From Opitutaceae bacterium (lineage in GTDB: Bacteria; Verrucomicrobiota; Verrucomicrobiia; Opitutales; Opitutaceae): a DNA stretch of 41,311 nt. Location of the stretch: the NCBI GenBank assembly GCA_028284235.1, contig JANQSC010000005.1, forward strand, positions 1 to 41,311, read 5' to 3'. Both the position numbers and the translations under genes were made by a program. Shown piece by piece: positions 1 to 8,830 of the stretch (position 1 is the stretch's first letter; the number at the start of each line of letters is the position of its first letter). The notes under the pieces are model-generated. The model saw only the letters and a list, made by a program, of their open reading frames with translations, was not told where the DNA came from and did no database searches.

Positions 1-1207
<1,207 letters not shown>

Positions 1208-1230
1208 GGCGCTGGCGAATGTTATTTTCG

Positions 1231-1271
1231 AAGCCGGATTCCGCGGAGCGCGGGATTCGGCTTTTTCTTTT
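1231..1271 (+). terminator. Rho-independent terminator after the oxidoreductase gene
   Basis: A 15-bp stem (1231-1245 with 1249-1263, only G.T wobbles breaking it) with a three-base GAG loop is followed by a T-rich tract (CTTTTTCTTTT). It lies 24 bases after the stop codon and 57 bases before ribE, so it should separate the two units. Confidence 0.85.
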
Positions 1272-1327
1272 CTGGTTCGCGTAAAATCCATTGCGCTCGC
1301 GATTCGAATACCGATTAATTCCGTTCA

Positions 1328-1936
1328 ATGTTCACCGGTCTGGTAGAAGAAAAAGGCGAAGTATTGAGTTTTCATCCCCACGACGAGGCTTGGCGTCTCA
1401 AGCTCAGGGCGAATGCGGCGAGCAAGGGGTTGAAGCTGGGAGACAGCGTCGCGGTCAATGGCTGCTGTTTGTCAGTGGTTCGCCAGACGGGAGGCGCATT
1501 GGAATTCGACGTTTTGGAGGAGACGATCCGGCTTACCAATTTAAAGTACGTCGGAATGAGCTCGTCGGTGAATCTCGAGCGGAGCCTTCGATTCGACGGT
1601 CGCGTTGGCGGCCACTTTCTTACGGGCCACATCGACGGAATGGGGAAAATCCTGGAGCTGGCCCACAAAGGGAACGACGTTCTGCTGCGGGTGGAAGCGC
1701 CGGATTCGTTTCTCCAGTACCTCGTTTACAAGGGATGCATTGCCATTGACGGAATCTCCCTGACCGTGGCGGAAGTACAGGGGAACGTGTTGAGCGTCTG
1801 GTTGATTCCTCACACGCTCCAAGTCACGAATCTGGGAACGCGCAAGAAGGGGGACTGGGTCAATCTCGAGTTCGACTTGCTGGCGAAGTACGCCGAGAAG
1901 ATCTTAATGCAACAGGAGCGGAGCGATGCGGTCTGA
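1328..1936 (+). CDS. ribE: Riboflavin synthase, alpha chain
   Basis: Catalyses dismutation of two 6,7-dimethyl-8-ribityllumazine molecules to riboflavin plus a pyrimidinedione, the last step of riboflavin synthesis, in the cytoplasm. The product is 202 residues, the usual size. It opens with the diagnostic MFTGLVEEKG and has two lumazine-binding repeats (about 1-97 and 98-193). NGCCLSV holds the conserved Cys48, and GHFLTGHIDG (about 96-104) marks the start of the second repeat. No good Shine-Dalgarno sequence precedes the ATG, but the family-typical N-terminus fixes the start. No FMN riboswitch-like sequence is seen in the 57 bases between the upstream terminator and the gene. It overlaps the next gene by 11 bases, so the two are probably co-transcribed. 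No other rib gene is in the window. Confidence 0.95.
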   Translation: MFTGLVEEKGEVLSFHPHDEAWRLKLRANAASKGLKLGDSVAVNGCCLSVVRQTGGALEFDVLEETIRLTNLKYVGMSSSVNLERSLRFDGRVGGHFLTGHIDGMGKILELAHKGNDVLLRVEAPDSFLQYLVYKGCIAIDGISLTVAEVQGNVLSVWLIPHTLQVTNLGTRKKGDWVNLEFDLLAKYAEKILMQQERSDAV

Positions 1937-2855
1937 ACTGGAATCGGTGGTCGACGAACTCAAGCGTCTTCGTAAAGACGGCGTGAGCCATGTGTATGTA
2001 TCCGATGAGTCTATACGATTGTTAGATCAGAGGATAAAAAGCGCGTCACTCGCGGGCGGCGCAGGCGGGCAGTCCGAGGCTCAATCCGCGGTGGAGTCGA
2101 TTCCTGACAAGATTCGTTCGGCAACACCGGAGGAATTCGATAGGATTTTGAAGGAGGAGCCGGCGAAGGTGGAAGCGAAGAAGCCGGCCGCTCAATCGTC
2201 GCTCGGCCCGCCGCCGGATGTCGTGCTTCCGGAGGGAAGCAAGCAAGAGCGTTGGGACGTGCTGCGCGAACAAGTATTCAATTGCCCGGTATGCAAGAAG
2301 AACACGCGTCCTGGATACAAGACGGTGCTGGGAGTGGGCGACCTCGACGCGGATATTTTCTTTTGCGGCGAAGCGCCCGGCGCGGACGAAGAGGAACAAG
2401 GGGAGCCTTTTGTGGGAAAAGCGGGACAGCTCCTGAACAAGATGATCAAGGCGATGGGCTTGGAGCGCGAGCAGGTCTACATCGGCAATATCATGAACTG
2501 GAGACCGCAACTGCCGACCCGAGTCGGGAATCGGCCGCCGACCCCGGAAGAAATCGAATTCTGTCTGCCTTATTTGAAGGCGCAAGTGGCGGTGGTTCAA
2601 CCGAAGTTGATCGTGGCCCTCGGCGCAACTGCTGCGAAAGGCCTCCTTGGAGCGGGCTCTTTTCGAAGCTTGCGCGAGATTAAAGGGGAGTGGAAAACGT
2701 TCGAAGGTATTCCAACCTTGGCGACCTATCATCCGTCGTATTTGCTTCGCAATGACAGCAAGCGCGACAAGCGATCCGCTTGGGAGGACTTGCTAAAAGT
2801 GATGGAGCGAAGCGGGCTGCCAATCAGCGACAAGCAACGCGGGTATTTCTTGTAG
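1926..2855 (+). CDS. Uracil-DNA glycosylase, family 4-like, with one Fe-S cysteine replaced
   Basis: Removes uracil from DNA to start base-excision repair. The catalytic domain is about residues 108-309, preceded by about 105 residues of charged, Ala/Pro/Lys-rich linker with no recognisable fold. [20 protein letters not shown] (148-167) and TYHPSYLLR (267-275) are the two active-site motifs of family 4/5 enzymes. Of the four cysteines that hold the 4Fe-4S cluster in classical family 4, C120 and C123 (CPVC) and C213 (EFCLPY) are present. The third, normally in a KCRPP motif, is W192 here (NWRPQ), followed by a small insertion before the NRPPTPEE stretch. I recall tryptophan at this site in some alphaproteobacterial relatives that lack the cluster. 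The start is supported by AGGAGCGG about 6 bases upstream and overlaps ribE. Confidence 0.85.
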   Translation: MRSELESVVDELKRLRKDGVSHVYVSDESIRLLDQRIKSASLAGGAGGQSEAQSAVESIPDKIRSATPEEFDRILKEEPAKVEAKKPAAQSSLGPPPDVVLPEGSKQERWDVLREQVFNCPVCKKNTRPGYKTVLGVGDLDADIFFCGEAPGADEEEQGEPFVGKAGQLLNKMIKAMGLEREQVYIGNIMNWRPQLPTRVGNRPPTPEEIEFCLPYLKAQVAVVQPKLIVALGATAAKGLLGAGSFRSLREIKGEWKTFEGIPTLATYHPSYLLRNDSKRDKRSAWEDLLKVMERSGLPISDKQRGYFL

Positions 2856-2881
2856 TTCTCAGTAGACGAAACCGCAAAAGG

Positions 2882-3063
2882 GTCCTGTTCCCGCCCTGGC
2901 GGGATCGTGTTGTCGCGAAGCGACATTTCGCCGCAAGGCGACTGTTGAAAACACCCTGATTAAAGCTCTAGCAGGACTATCTATTAACAGTGATCTCTTC
3001 GAGATCAAATTCCATCCCGCCGAGCGTAATGGAAACAGGATCCCGCCAGGGCGGGAGCAGGAC
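2882..3063. repeat. Palindromic repeat element A (MITE-like, 182 bp)
   Basis: The 253-base gap between convergent genes is almost filled by nested palindromes. The ends are 25-bp terminal inverted repeats (2882-2906 and 3039-3063, one mismatch), each containing its own smaller hairpin (CCCGCC/GGCGGG). Inside lie TGTCGC-GAA-GCGACA (2911-2925), TCGCC-GCAA-GGCGA (2928-2941), a long-range ACTGTT/AACAGT pairing (2941-2946 with 2986-2991), TGATCTC-TTC-GAGATCA (2991-3007) and TTCCAT/ATGGAA (3010-3015 with 3029-3034). A related copy in inverted orientation is element B at 32851-33016. No coding capacity is seen. It may also serve as a bidirectional terminator for the two converging genes. Confidence 0.8.
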
Positions 3064-3108
3064 TTCTGAAGTGAAACTGGTTGGAACCTCGCTTGTATCC
3101 CCAGCAAA

Positions 3109-5049
3109 CTAGTTGAGCTTGCGGGAGGTGAGCTCTAGGAGCTTTTTGTTGAGGAGGTCGAGGGGGACCGGTTTCGCGAGTACGAGATCGACCGGGGATT
3201 TGGCGTTCCCGGAATCGTCGGCGGTCTCTCCAAAGCCAGTGGCCATGATGACGGGAGTTTCGGGATTGATTGCCTTGATGGCGCTGGCGAGTTGCTCCCC
3301 GCTCATGTTGGGCATGGCACGGTCGGTGATAACGAGATCGTAGGACGACTTTCGAAACGCGTCCAGGGCGGCCTCGGCGGACTCGAATTTGTCTACATCG
3401 TGTCCCCCGCTTCCGAGGAGTTCGGAGGTGACTTCAAGAAGCACCGCTTCGTCGTCGACGAGCAGGATTCGCAGCGCGTCGCTCGGGGCGCTCGCCGCAG
3501 GCAGGGGTTCTTCGACGTTTTCAGAACTGGCTTCCACGGCGGGAAGGGTGATGGTGATCGTAGTGCCGACACCTTCTTCCGAGTCTACTTCGATTTCACC
3601 GCCATGCCGTTTCACCACGCCGGTCACGATGGAAAGACCCAGTCCGGTTCCGAGATTGCCTTTGGTGGTGTAGAAAGGGTTGAGGCATTGAGAGCGAATC
3701 TCTTCAGGCATGCCTTTGCCTGTATCCGAAATTTGGATCTTTACGTTCTCGTCTTGGTCGGTGATGGCGAGCGTAATTGTTCCGTCGGATTCGATGGCGT
3801 CTGCGGAGTTGATCACTAGGTTCGAGAGGGCTTGGCGAAGTTCGGGCTCGTTTCCATGGATGCGCCGGCGCGAACGGATTTTGGAAATGTATTTGATTTG
3901 GACGCCTCTAGCTTCCGCCTGGGTTTTCCAACGATGCTGCGTGAGGTCGCTCACTTGTGTGGCGAGCGTCTCGAGGTCGACGTCGGAGAGGGTTCCGTGG
4001 TCTTGGTCTTGGGAACTGTAGAATTCTCGCAAGCGTCCGACGACCGCGGCTCCATCTTGGGCGGCGACTTTGATTTTCTCGAGGAAGGTGACGAGTTTTC
4101 GGTCGTCGCGGCCTTCCGAAGGCATGTTGAGGAGCAATTCAGAGAAGCCGAGAATCGGGGCGAGGAGGTTGTTGAAGTCGTGGGCGATGCCGCTGGCCAT
4201 TTGCCCGAGGGAGCGGAGATTCTCTTGTTGGATGGCGATTTTCTGCGCCTCTTTTTGCGAGGAGATATCTTCGATTGAGAGGGCGGTGTAGGGCGTATGC
4301 CCGTTCGGGTCTCGAATTGGGACGATGGATACGGAGGCCCAGAACTGGTCGCCGTTTCTCCGGTACAGAATGATCTCCGCTTCGTAGAGGTGTCCGTTGT
4401 CGATTGCCGATACAATCGTGTCGGTTTGCCCGGCGTCGCTGTCTTCGCCGAAGAGTTGAGTTACGCGTAGTGACTGCAAGTCGGATTGCCGGAATCCGGT
4501 CGTGGTCTCGAACGCGAGATTGGCGAGGGCGAATTGGCCGGCGGGGCGAGAGGTGTCCAAGAGGGCGATTGCGGTGGATCCGAGTTCGGCCAGAGCCACT
4601 TGCAACCCGGGAAGGGCGTTGGCGGGGTCGATGGTGAGGTCGCGTGCGGCGATGGAAAGACTGTCCTTGGAGAATTGAGCTTGGATCCGAAACGTTCGGG
4701 TTTGGCCGTCTCGGGCGAGAAAGGGGACGACTTGCAGGGTTTGGCTCTCTTTCTGATCGAGGAAACGGAGGAAGGACTGAGGGGCGTCCGGATGGAGAGT
4801 TTCCGTCAGGAGGATCGCTTCGAGCTCGCGTTCGTCGTAGCCGAGGGCCTGGCGCCAGTCGGCATTGGAGGAGCGGTAGCGACCGTCGGCACCGTATTCA
4901 GCGAACAGCTGCCAAGGAGGGTTGGCGATGGGGTCGGGCGCGGAGTCGCTTCGGGGCGACTGGGGAACGCGGGGAGATCGAGCGCGCCCGGTTGCGCGCG
5001 CATCTACGGGCTGTAGGCCGCCAGTAGCCGCTGGTCGTTTACCATCCAT
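3109..5049 (-). CDS. Hybrid sensor histidine kinase (PAS-PAS-HisKA-HATPase-REC)
   Basis: Two-component sensor of 646 residues with no membrane segment, so probably cytoplasmic. After a low-complexity Pro/Ser/Arg-rich N-terminus (1-43) come a PAS-like domain (about 45-138) and a second PAS/PAC domain (about 150-268). The NtrB-like dimerisation box MASGIAHDFNNLLAP holds phosphoacceptor H290. The ATPase domain shows an N box (LSNLVINSADAIE), G1 (DTGKGMP) and G2 (GTGLGLSIV). A C-terminal receiver has LLVDDE, phosphoacceptor D576 (VITDRAMPNMSG) and the conserved lysine in LAKPVP. The fused receiver suggests a phosphorelay or feedback. It follows the NarL-type regulator gene on the same strand after a hairpin-rich gap, and the two are likely partners. 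The sensed signal is unknown. Confidence 0.92.
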   Translation of the reverse strand: MDGKRPAATGGLQPVDARATGRARSPRVPQSPRSDSAPDPIANPPWQLFAEYGADGRYRSSNADWRQALGYDERELEAILLTETLHPDAPQSFLRFLDQKESQTLQVVPFLARDGQTRTFRIQAQFSKDSLSIAARDLTIDPANALPGLQVALAELGSTAIALLDTSRPAGQFALANLAFETTTGFRQSDLQSLRVTQLFGEDSDAGQTDTIVSAIDNGHLYEAEIILYRRNGDQFWASVSIVPIRDPNGHTPYTALSIEDISSQKEAQKIAIQQENLRSLGQMASGIAHDFNNLLAPILGFSELLLNMPSEGRDDRKLVTFLEKIKVAAQDGAAVVGRLREFYSSQDQDHGTLSDVDLETLATQVSDLTQHRWKTQAEARGVQIKYISKIRSRRRIHGNEPELRQALSNLVINSADAIESDGTITLAITDQDENVKIQISDTGKGMPEEIRSQCLNPFYTTKGNLGTGLGLSIVTGVVKRHGGEIEVDSEEGVGTTITITLPAVEASSENVEEPLPAASAPSDALRILLVDDEAVLLEVTSELLGSGGHDVDKFESAEAALDAFRKSSYDLVITDRAMPNMSGEQLASAIKAINPETPVIMATGFGETADDSGNAKSPVDLVLAKPVPLDLLNKKLLELTSRKLN

Positions 5050-5068
5050 GGAATTGAGTTGTTGACTG

Positions 5069-5157
5069 GGGCTGAGTCCTTTCAGCCCGAAGTCGCGCCG
5101 CGAGATTGTCCCGGGGCGCGACTTGAAGGAAAAAGCTACCTTCGCTCGCGAGAGCGA
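5069..5157. repeat. Cluster of hairpins between response regulator and kinase genes
   Basis: Three hairpins stand in a row in the 156-base spacer: GGGCTGA/TCAGCCC (5069-5075 with 5082-5088), a perfect 10-bp stem AAGTCGCGCC/GGCGCGACTT (5090-5099 with 5115-5124), and TCGCTC-GCGA-GAGCGA (5142-5157) with a GNRA loop. A GAAGG/CCTTC pairing also fits between the last two. There is no T tract in the minus-strand direction that would make a classical terminator. It could attenuate transcription, process the mRNA, or be a repetitive extragenic palindrome unrelated in sequence to elements A and B. Confidence 0.6.
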
Positions 5158-5205
5158 GTGGCAGGAAAAAGGGTCTGTGTGTTTTTTGGAATAGGGTGTC
5201 GCTGT

Positions 5206-5844
5206 TTAGGCGAGCGAGATGAGGTCATTCTTGATCGCGTACCGTGTAAGGGCCGCGACATCGTGGAGATTGAGCTTCCTCATGATATTGGTGCGGTGGT
5301 TGTCCACGGTGCGAACCGATATGTTGAGGCGGGCTGCAATTTCCTTAGTTGAGTAACTTTCGGCTACGAGCTGGAGAATTTGCTTCTCGCGGTCGGAAAG
5401 GGGGATCTCGCTAGAGCTAGAATCGGGGTTGAGAATAAGAGAGCGCATGACGCTTGCCATCTTGGGGCCGATGAACGTTCCGCCGCCAGAGATGATGTCG
5501 AGAGCCTTCTTGAACTCGTCGAAGCCGTCCATTTTGTCCACGTACCCTTGAGCGCCAGCAGACAGCAGTTCTCGGATGTTCGCGGAGCTCGCTTTTCCAG
5601 AGAAAATAAGCACTTTGACACCGGGCACGTGCAACGTCAGTCCGCGAAGGACCTCAGTACCGCTGAGTTCAGGGAGGCCGACATCAAGTATGACGGTATC
5701 CGGTTTTAGCTTTATGCATCCCTGCAATCCTTCCTCGCCGTTGCCGAACGAACCCACAATTTCGTATCCTGGTAAAAGAGTGATAAACTCGGACACCATT
5801 TCCCGAATTGCAGTTTGATCTTCTATAATTACGACGCTTTTCAT
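5206..5844 (-). CDS. Response regulator, NarL/LuxR family
   Basis: DNA-binding response regulator of 212 residues. The N-terminal receiver (1-120) has the acidic pair in VVIIEDQ, phosphoacceptor D54 (VILDVGLPELSG) and a lysine in YVDKMDG. The C-terminal LuxR-type helix-turn-helix (about 145-208) has the family signature LSDREKQILQLVAE followed by YSTKEIAARLNISVRTVDNH. An AGGAAG ribosome-binding sequence lies about 10 bases before the ATG. It is the first gene of a probable pair with the downstream hybrid kinase on the minus strand. Target genes cannot be told; no repeated operator is evident in the upstream region. Confidence 0.93.
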   Translation of the reverse strand: MKSVVIIEDQTAIREMVSEFITLLPGYEIVGSFGNGEEGLQGCIKLKPDTVILDVGLPELSGTEVLRGLTLHVPGVKVLIFSGKASSANIRELLSAGAQGYVDKMDGFDEFKKALDIISGGGTFIGPKMASVMRSLILNPDSSSSEIPLSDREKQILQLVAESYSTKEIAARLNISVRTVDNHRTNIMRKLNLHDVAALTRYAIKNDLISLA

Positions 5845-6125
5845 GTATTTGAACTTCCTGTTGCTCCCTACAAATACGGTTACGGGGTATTTTTCTTAAG
5901 TAGCAATTGTTCGTGAACTCATCGCTTGGGCGCTTTTGCGTAAATTGGCTTAGAGAGCGGACGGCGCCGCACTCGATTCTGAATCCTGCGTGAACCGCTG
6001 TTTCCCGAGGGGTGGACGCGGAAAGACGGGCCCCGATAAATCGGAGCCCGCCATCCTATTCCTGCACCACAAAGTGGTCCTGGGTTCGAACCTACCCCTA
6101 GGTCCGAATATACCTACAAACTACA
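5845..6125. other. Intergenic region upstream of the response regulator
   Basis: This 281-base gap holds the minus-strand terminator of the actin-like gene (see 6022-6050) and presumably the promoter of the response regulator. The 100 bases nearest the regulator are AT-rich on the minus strand, but I see no convincing -35/-10 pair. A GGTTCGAACC palindrome and a short ACCAC/GTGGT hairpin lie near 6067-6095 and resemble a tRNA T-arm, but no tRNA can be folded around them. Confidence 0.5.
6022..6050 (-). terminator. Probable terminator after the MamK-like gene
   Basis: An 11-bp stem with one mismatch (6027-6037 paired with 6040-6050) reads on the minus strand as a GC-rich hairpin followed by TCTTTCC. 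It lies 76 bases beyond the stop codon of the actin-like gene. The T tract is short, so efficiency is uncertain. Confidence 0.6.
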
Positions 6126-7367
6126 CTAACGTAAAAGATTCTGCCATTGACGTTCGTCCGCTTGCTGGGCGGCCTCGAGAGCCCCGGCGGCGACGCGCGT
6201 CTTGTATGCGTCGCCCACGCGGTTGACTGTGCACCCTTCGAACCCGTCTTCGGTCAGGCGATTCTCCAGGGCTTCGCACAAGCCGGGAATCATGCTGCCG
6301 CCCCCGGTGAGGATGACGTTCTGGAGCAATTCAGGAATGCTGTCGGGCTCCGCTCTCATGATAAGAGCCCGGGTGGCTTCGTAAATTCGGTCGAGGAGGG
6401 CGTTGCACGCGAGCTCGATGGCGTTGGCGACTTCGAGTCGCTTGACGCGTCCCTGAACCATGACGGGTGCGAGGACGGATTCTTCGGCCCCGTTGACGAA
6501 CGCGTTCCCTTCTTTGATCTCCTGGCACTTGTGGAGCGAAACGCGGGCGTCGGGATAGGCGGAGGCGAGGGCGGTCTGGATGATTTGGTCGAGGGCGTCT
6601 CCAGCAAAGGCGATGCTGATTTGGTCGTCGCTTGAGGGGAAGTAGCCTTGGATGAGGCAGGCGTCGGTCGAGCCGGCCCCGATGTCTACGAAAATGGAAT
6701 TGGAGATGGGGTCGACTGTGGAGTCGCCGCCGCGGCTGCCGAGGGCCGCGAGAAAGGGCTCGGGGATGAGGATGACTTTGTCAAAGATCCCGGTGGCCGC
6801 GAGCCGGGTGTTCTCCCGGGATTGAGCGTCGGCGTTGGCGGGCATACCGATGACTGCGCGGTATTCGGTGTCTTCCGAGCTGCCGATCCGGTCTTTGACG
6901 TGGGCGAGAAAGTCGCAGGCGGCGTCGAGATCGCTTACGATTCCGTCCTGCAAGGGACGAACGAGATCGAGATGCAACCTGTGGTCGAGGGCGTCTTGTC
7001 CGAAAAGGGTCGATTGGTTGTCGGGGAGGACTCCGGGGAGAATGCCAGGGCGAGCGTAGCCGACGACGGTCGGGATCGTTTCGGTGGCTTCAACGGTGGT
7101 CGCTCCTGGTTCGGCGATTTGCACGCAAGTCGTATTGGTCCCGAGGTCAAGTCCGACGAGCAAAGTCTGGAGCGCGGGCCGGCGAGTGGCGCGGGCCTTT
7201 TTTCGAGGACTCTTCGCGGCGCTCGGTGTTTTCGGAAGTGGAGCGGGGGCCGGTTCCTCGAAATCGGGATCGGCGGTGGAAATGAGTCCCTGAGAACTGG
7301 GATATCCCATGAAGGGGGCTTCTTGAGGGTCGTTCTTGGGTTCGTGGGTTGTAATTGCGCGGGTCAT
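6126..7367 (-). CDS. MamK-like bacterial actin
   Basis: Actin-fold ATPase of 413 residues, expected to polymerise into cytoplasmic filaments. Phosphate-1 (VGLDLGTNTT, 71-80), phosphate-2 (FVDIGAGSTD, 226-235) and the adenosine motif (VILTGGGSMIPGL, 351-363) are all present. Several stretches recall the magnetosome actin MamK rather than MreB: VRPLQDGIV, DDQISIAFAGDALD, YPDAR, EIKEGNAFV and LLQNVILTGGGS. The N-terminus carries about 68 extra residues, Pro-rich then basic (KSPRKKARATRRP), absent from MreB; a second Met at residue 20 is an alternative start. It lies 37 bases after a small coiled-coil gene on the same strand, so the pair is likely an operon. No magnetosome genes are nearby, so a role in magnetotaxis is not supported. 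The actin fold is secure; the MamK subfamily is from remembered motifs. Confidence 0.82.
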   Translation of the reverse strand: MTRAITTHEPKNDPQEAPFMGYPSSQGLISTADPDFEEPAPAPLPKTPSAAKSPRKKARATRRPALQTLLVGLDLGTNTTCVQIAEPGATTVEATETIPTVVGYARPGILPGVLPDNQSTLFGQDALDHRLHLDLVRPLQDGIVSDLDAACDFLAHVKDRIGSSEDTEYRAVIGMPANADAQSRENTRLAATGIFDKVILIPEPFLAALGSRGGDSTVDPISNSIFVDIGAGSTDACLIQGYFPSSDDQISIAFAGDALDQIIQTALASAYPDARVSLHKCQEIKEGNAFVNGAEESVLAPVMVQGRVKRLEVANAIELACNALLDRIYEATRALIMRAEPDSIPELLQNVILTGGGSMIPGLCEALENRLTEDGFEGCTVNRVGDAYKTRVAAGALEAAQQADERQWQNLLR

Positions 7368-7404
7368 TTTGCGTGCGGTAGGATTGTCTGTGGTTTGGAG
7401 TCGA

Positions 7405-7989
7405 TCAGGCGTCGGCCAGAATCGCTCCGATTTTGGCTTTGTTCAAAGTGGAGACGATCTCCTCGAGCGAGAGCATAGAGCGTGAGAGCAGTTCGCTTTC
7501 GTCGCGCTGGGAGGCGTCGATCATCCCGCCAACGTTGTCGAGGGGAACGCGCTCGCGACCATTGGCGGCGTTCGCGGCGTTGCCTGTGCGGACCCAGGGT
7601 CGTTTGCGAGCGGCTTCGATCTCGGCGGCTCGCTTTTTCTGCTCTTTTAAATAGAGGGCGCGGTATTTCGCCGCGACTTGCTCCTCGACTTGGGGAATGA
7701 TCCGTTTGACGAGGGTTTCCTTGAAAACGTTCTGCAGTCGCATCCCTTGGTCGACGAGCGATTGCTCCCGCGTAAACATGTCGCGGAGATCCGCTTTCGC
7801 GTCGTCTTTCAGAGCAGTGGGGAGCAGTTTGATCCAGGCTTTGATCAATTCGGGAAGCTCTTCCTTGATGATGCGTTTGGACTCCGTTTCGCGATTTTCA
7901 CGATGAAGCACGCAGGCCGCCCGGAAGCGTTCGACGATTTCCGTCCAACGGTTCTCCGCTTGCTCTGTAACTTTGCCGGATGCGATCAT
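7405..7989 (-). CDS. Hypothetical coiled-coil protein paired with the actin-like gene
   Basis: 194 residues, family not recognised. The sequence is strongly charged and predicted mostly helical, with a likely coiled coil at about 100-140 (KYRALYLKEQKKRAAEIEAA), a short Asn/Ala-rich hinge (GNAANAANGRE), then a helical acidic C-terminus ending in LNKAKIGAILADA. There is no signal peptide, membrane segment or enzyme motif. It is the first gene of the minus-strand pair with the MamK-like actin. By analogy with other bacterial actins, which often sit next to a small filament-regulating or adaptor protein, it may modulate or anchor the filament; that is inference from position only. Confidence 0.75.
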   Translation of the reverse strand: MIASGKVTEQAENRWTEIVERFRAACVLHRENRETESKRIIKEELPELIKAWIKLLPTALKDDAKADLRDMFTREQSLVDQGMRLQNVFKETLVKRIIPQVEEQVAAKYRALYLKEQKKRAAEIEAARKRPWVRTGNAANAANGRERVPLDNVGGMIDASQRDESELLSRSMLSLEEIVSTLNKAKIGAILADA

Positions 7990-8311
7990 GGGATTGTTGG
8001 CCCTTGCATAGCGTATTGCGTGCCAATTTTGTAAGTCATTGATTTTCAGTGACTAATTTATTCGTTGTTTTTGCGAACCCGCTTCAGGGCCATGTGTGGC
8101 CTGAAATTGCCTACTTGGGCGGTCGAATTTTGCCGGGGCGCGGGCGGGATGAACGGCGATTGTCTAGACGAAGCGACCTGTGGGCGGCGTTAAGAGCGGG
8201 CGGGCTTTGCCGCCGGAAAGACAAAAATGAAACCGCAGGATTGCATAGGGCGTTCAAGACTTGTTAGCGTTGCCCTCGTTTTCCTTCCGCTGAAACCGCC
8301 AACTTTATAGA
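7990..8311. other. Divergent promoter region, actin pair and type II secretion operon
   Basis: This 322-base gap separates the minus-strand actin pair from the plus-strand gsp operon, so both promoters should be here. The 70 bases next to the actin pair are AT-rich. The middle (8110-8215) is GC-rich with loose GGCGGC/GCCGCC pairing. TTATAGAATGATG directly abuts the gspG start. No confident promoter, operator or small gene was identified, and the short open frame at 8049-8267 has no credible protein character. Confidence 0.5.
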
Positions 8312-8755
8312 ATGATGACTGACCAAAAGAAAAGAAGCCGCGCGCTTTCGAGCCGACGCGGATTTACCCTGATTGAAATTATGCTCGTTATCGGGCTCAT
8401 GGTTCTCCTGGTGGGGCTGGTCGTCACGAACGTGGACAATTTGTTCGGCAACAATCAAGCGACTCTCGTGCAATTCAAAGTTAAGGAATCGTTCAAAACG
8501 CCTTTGACCAGCTATCGGATTCACATGGGGAATTTTCCGACCACCCAGCAGGGGCTGAAGGCGTTGATACAGCGTCCGGAAAACGACGGCGGTCGCTGGA
8601 GGGGGCCCTACATTGAAGGCGAGGAGAACCTGATCGACGCATGGGGCAACCCGCTGCAGTACCGATATCCGGGCACCAACAATCCCACTTCCTACGACTT
8701 GTTTTCGCTGGGGCCGGACGGGACGGAGTCGGGAGACGACATCACCAATTGGTAG
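8312..8755 (+). CDS. gspG: Type II secretion major pseudopilin GspG
   Basis: Major pseudopilin, whose polymer is thought to push folded exoproteins through the secretin. It is 147 residues, normal for GspG. The prepilin peptidase site is RRG|FTLIEIML, with cleavage after G17 and the conserved +5 glutamate E22, followed by one hydrophobic helix. The C-terminal half has family features (NFPTTQQGLKALIQRP, WGNPLQYRYPG, YDLFSLGPDG, ending DDITNW). No Shine-Dalgarno sequence is visible; ATGATG gives two possible starts three bases apart. It heads an eleven-gene operon. The prepilin peptidase (GspO/PilD) is not in the window. Confidence 0.95.
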   Translation: MMTDQKKRSRALSSRRGFTLIEIMLVIGLMVLLVGLVVTNVDNLFGNNQATLVQFKVKESFKTPLTSYRIHMGNFPTTQQGLKALIQRPENDGGRWRGPYIEGEENLIDAWGNPLQYRYPGTNNPTSYDLFSLGPDGTESGDDITNW

Positions 8756-8830
8756 CGTCTGCTCATTGGCTGGCGGATTTCGCGCTGGGTGAGCGACGAC
8801 AAAGGTTTTTATGCCTGATCGGCGACTGGA

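Noticed and set aside
1272-1327. FMN riboswitch upstream of ribE
   Set aside because: Only 56 bases lie between the terminator and the start, too short for the element, and none of its conserved segments are visible.
6061-6125. tRNA-like T-arm sequence (GGTTCGAACC) with nearby ACCAC/GTGGT hairpin
   Set aside because: On either strand the five bases around TTCGAAC do not pair as a T-stem, and no acceptor or anticodon arm can be folded. Treated as a chance palindrome or an old remnant.
6126-7367. Magnetosome island
   Set aside because: Only the MamK-like actin is present; no mamA, B, E, I, M, O, P, Q or similar genes occur in the window, so a magnetosome role is not claimed.
8049-8267. Possible 72-codon gene upstream of gspG
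   Set aside because: Weak start, no family, basic low-complexity C-terminal half, and it occupies the divergent promoter region.
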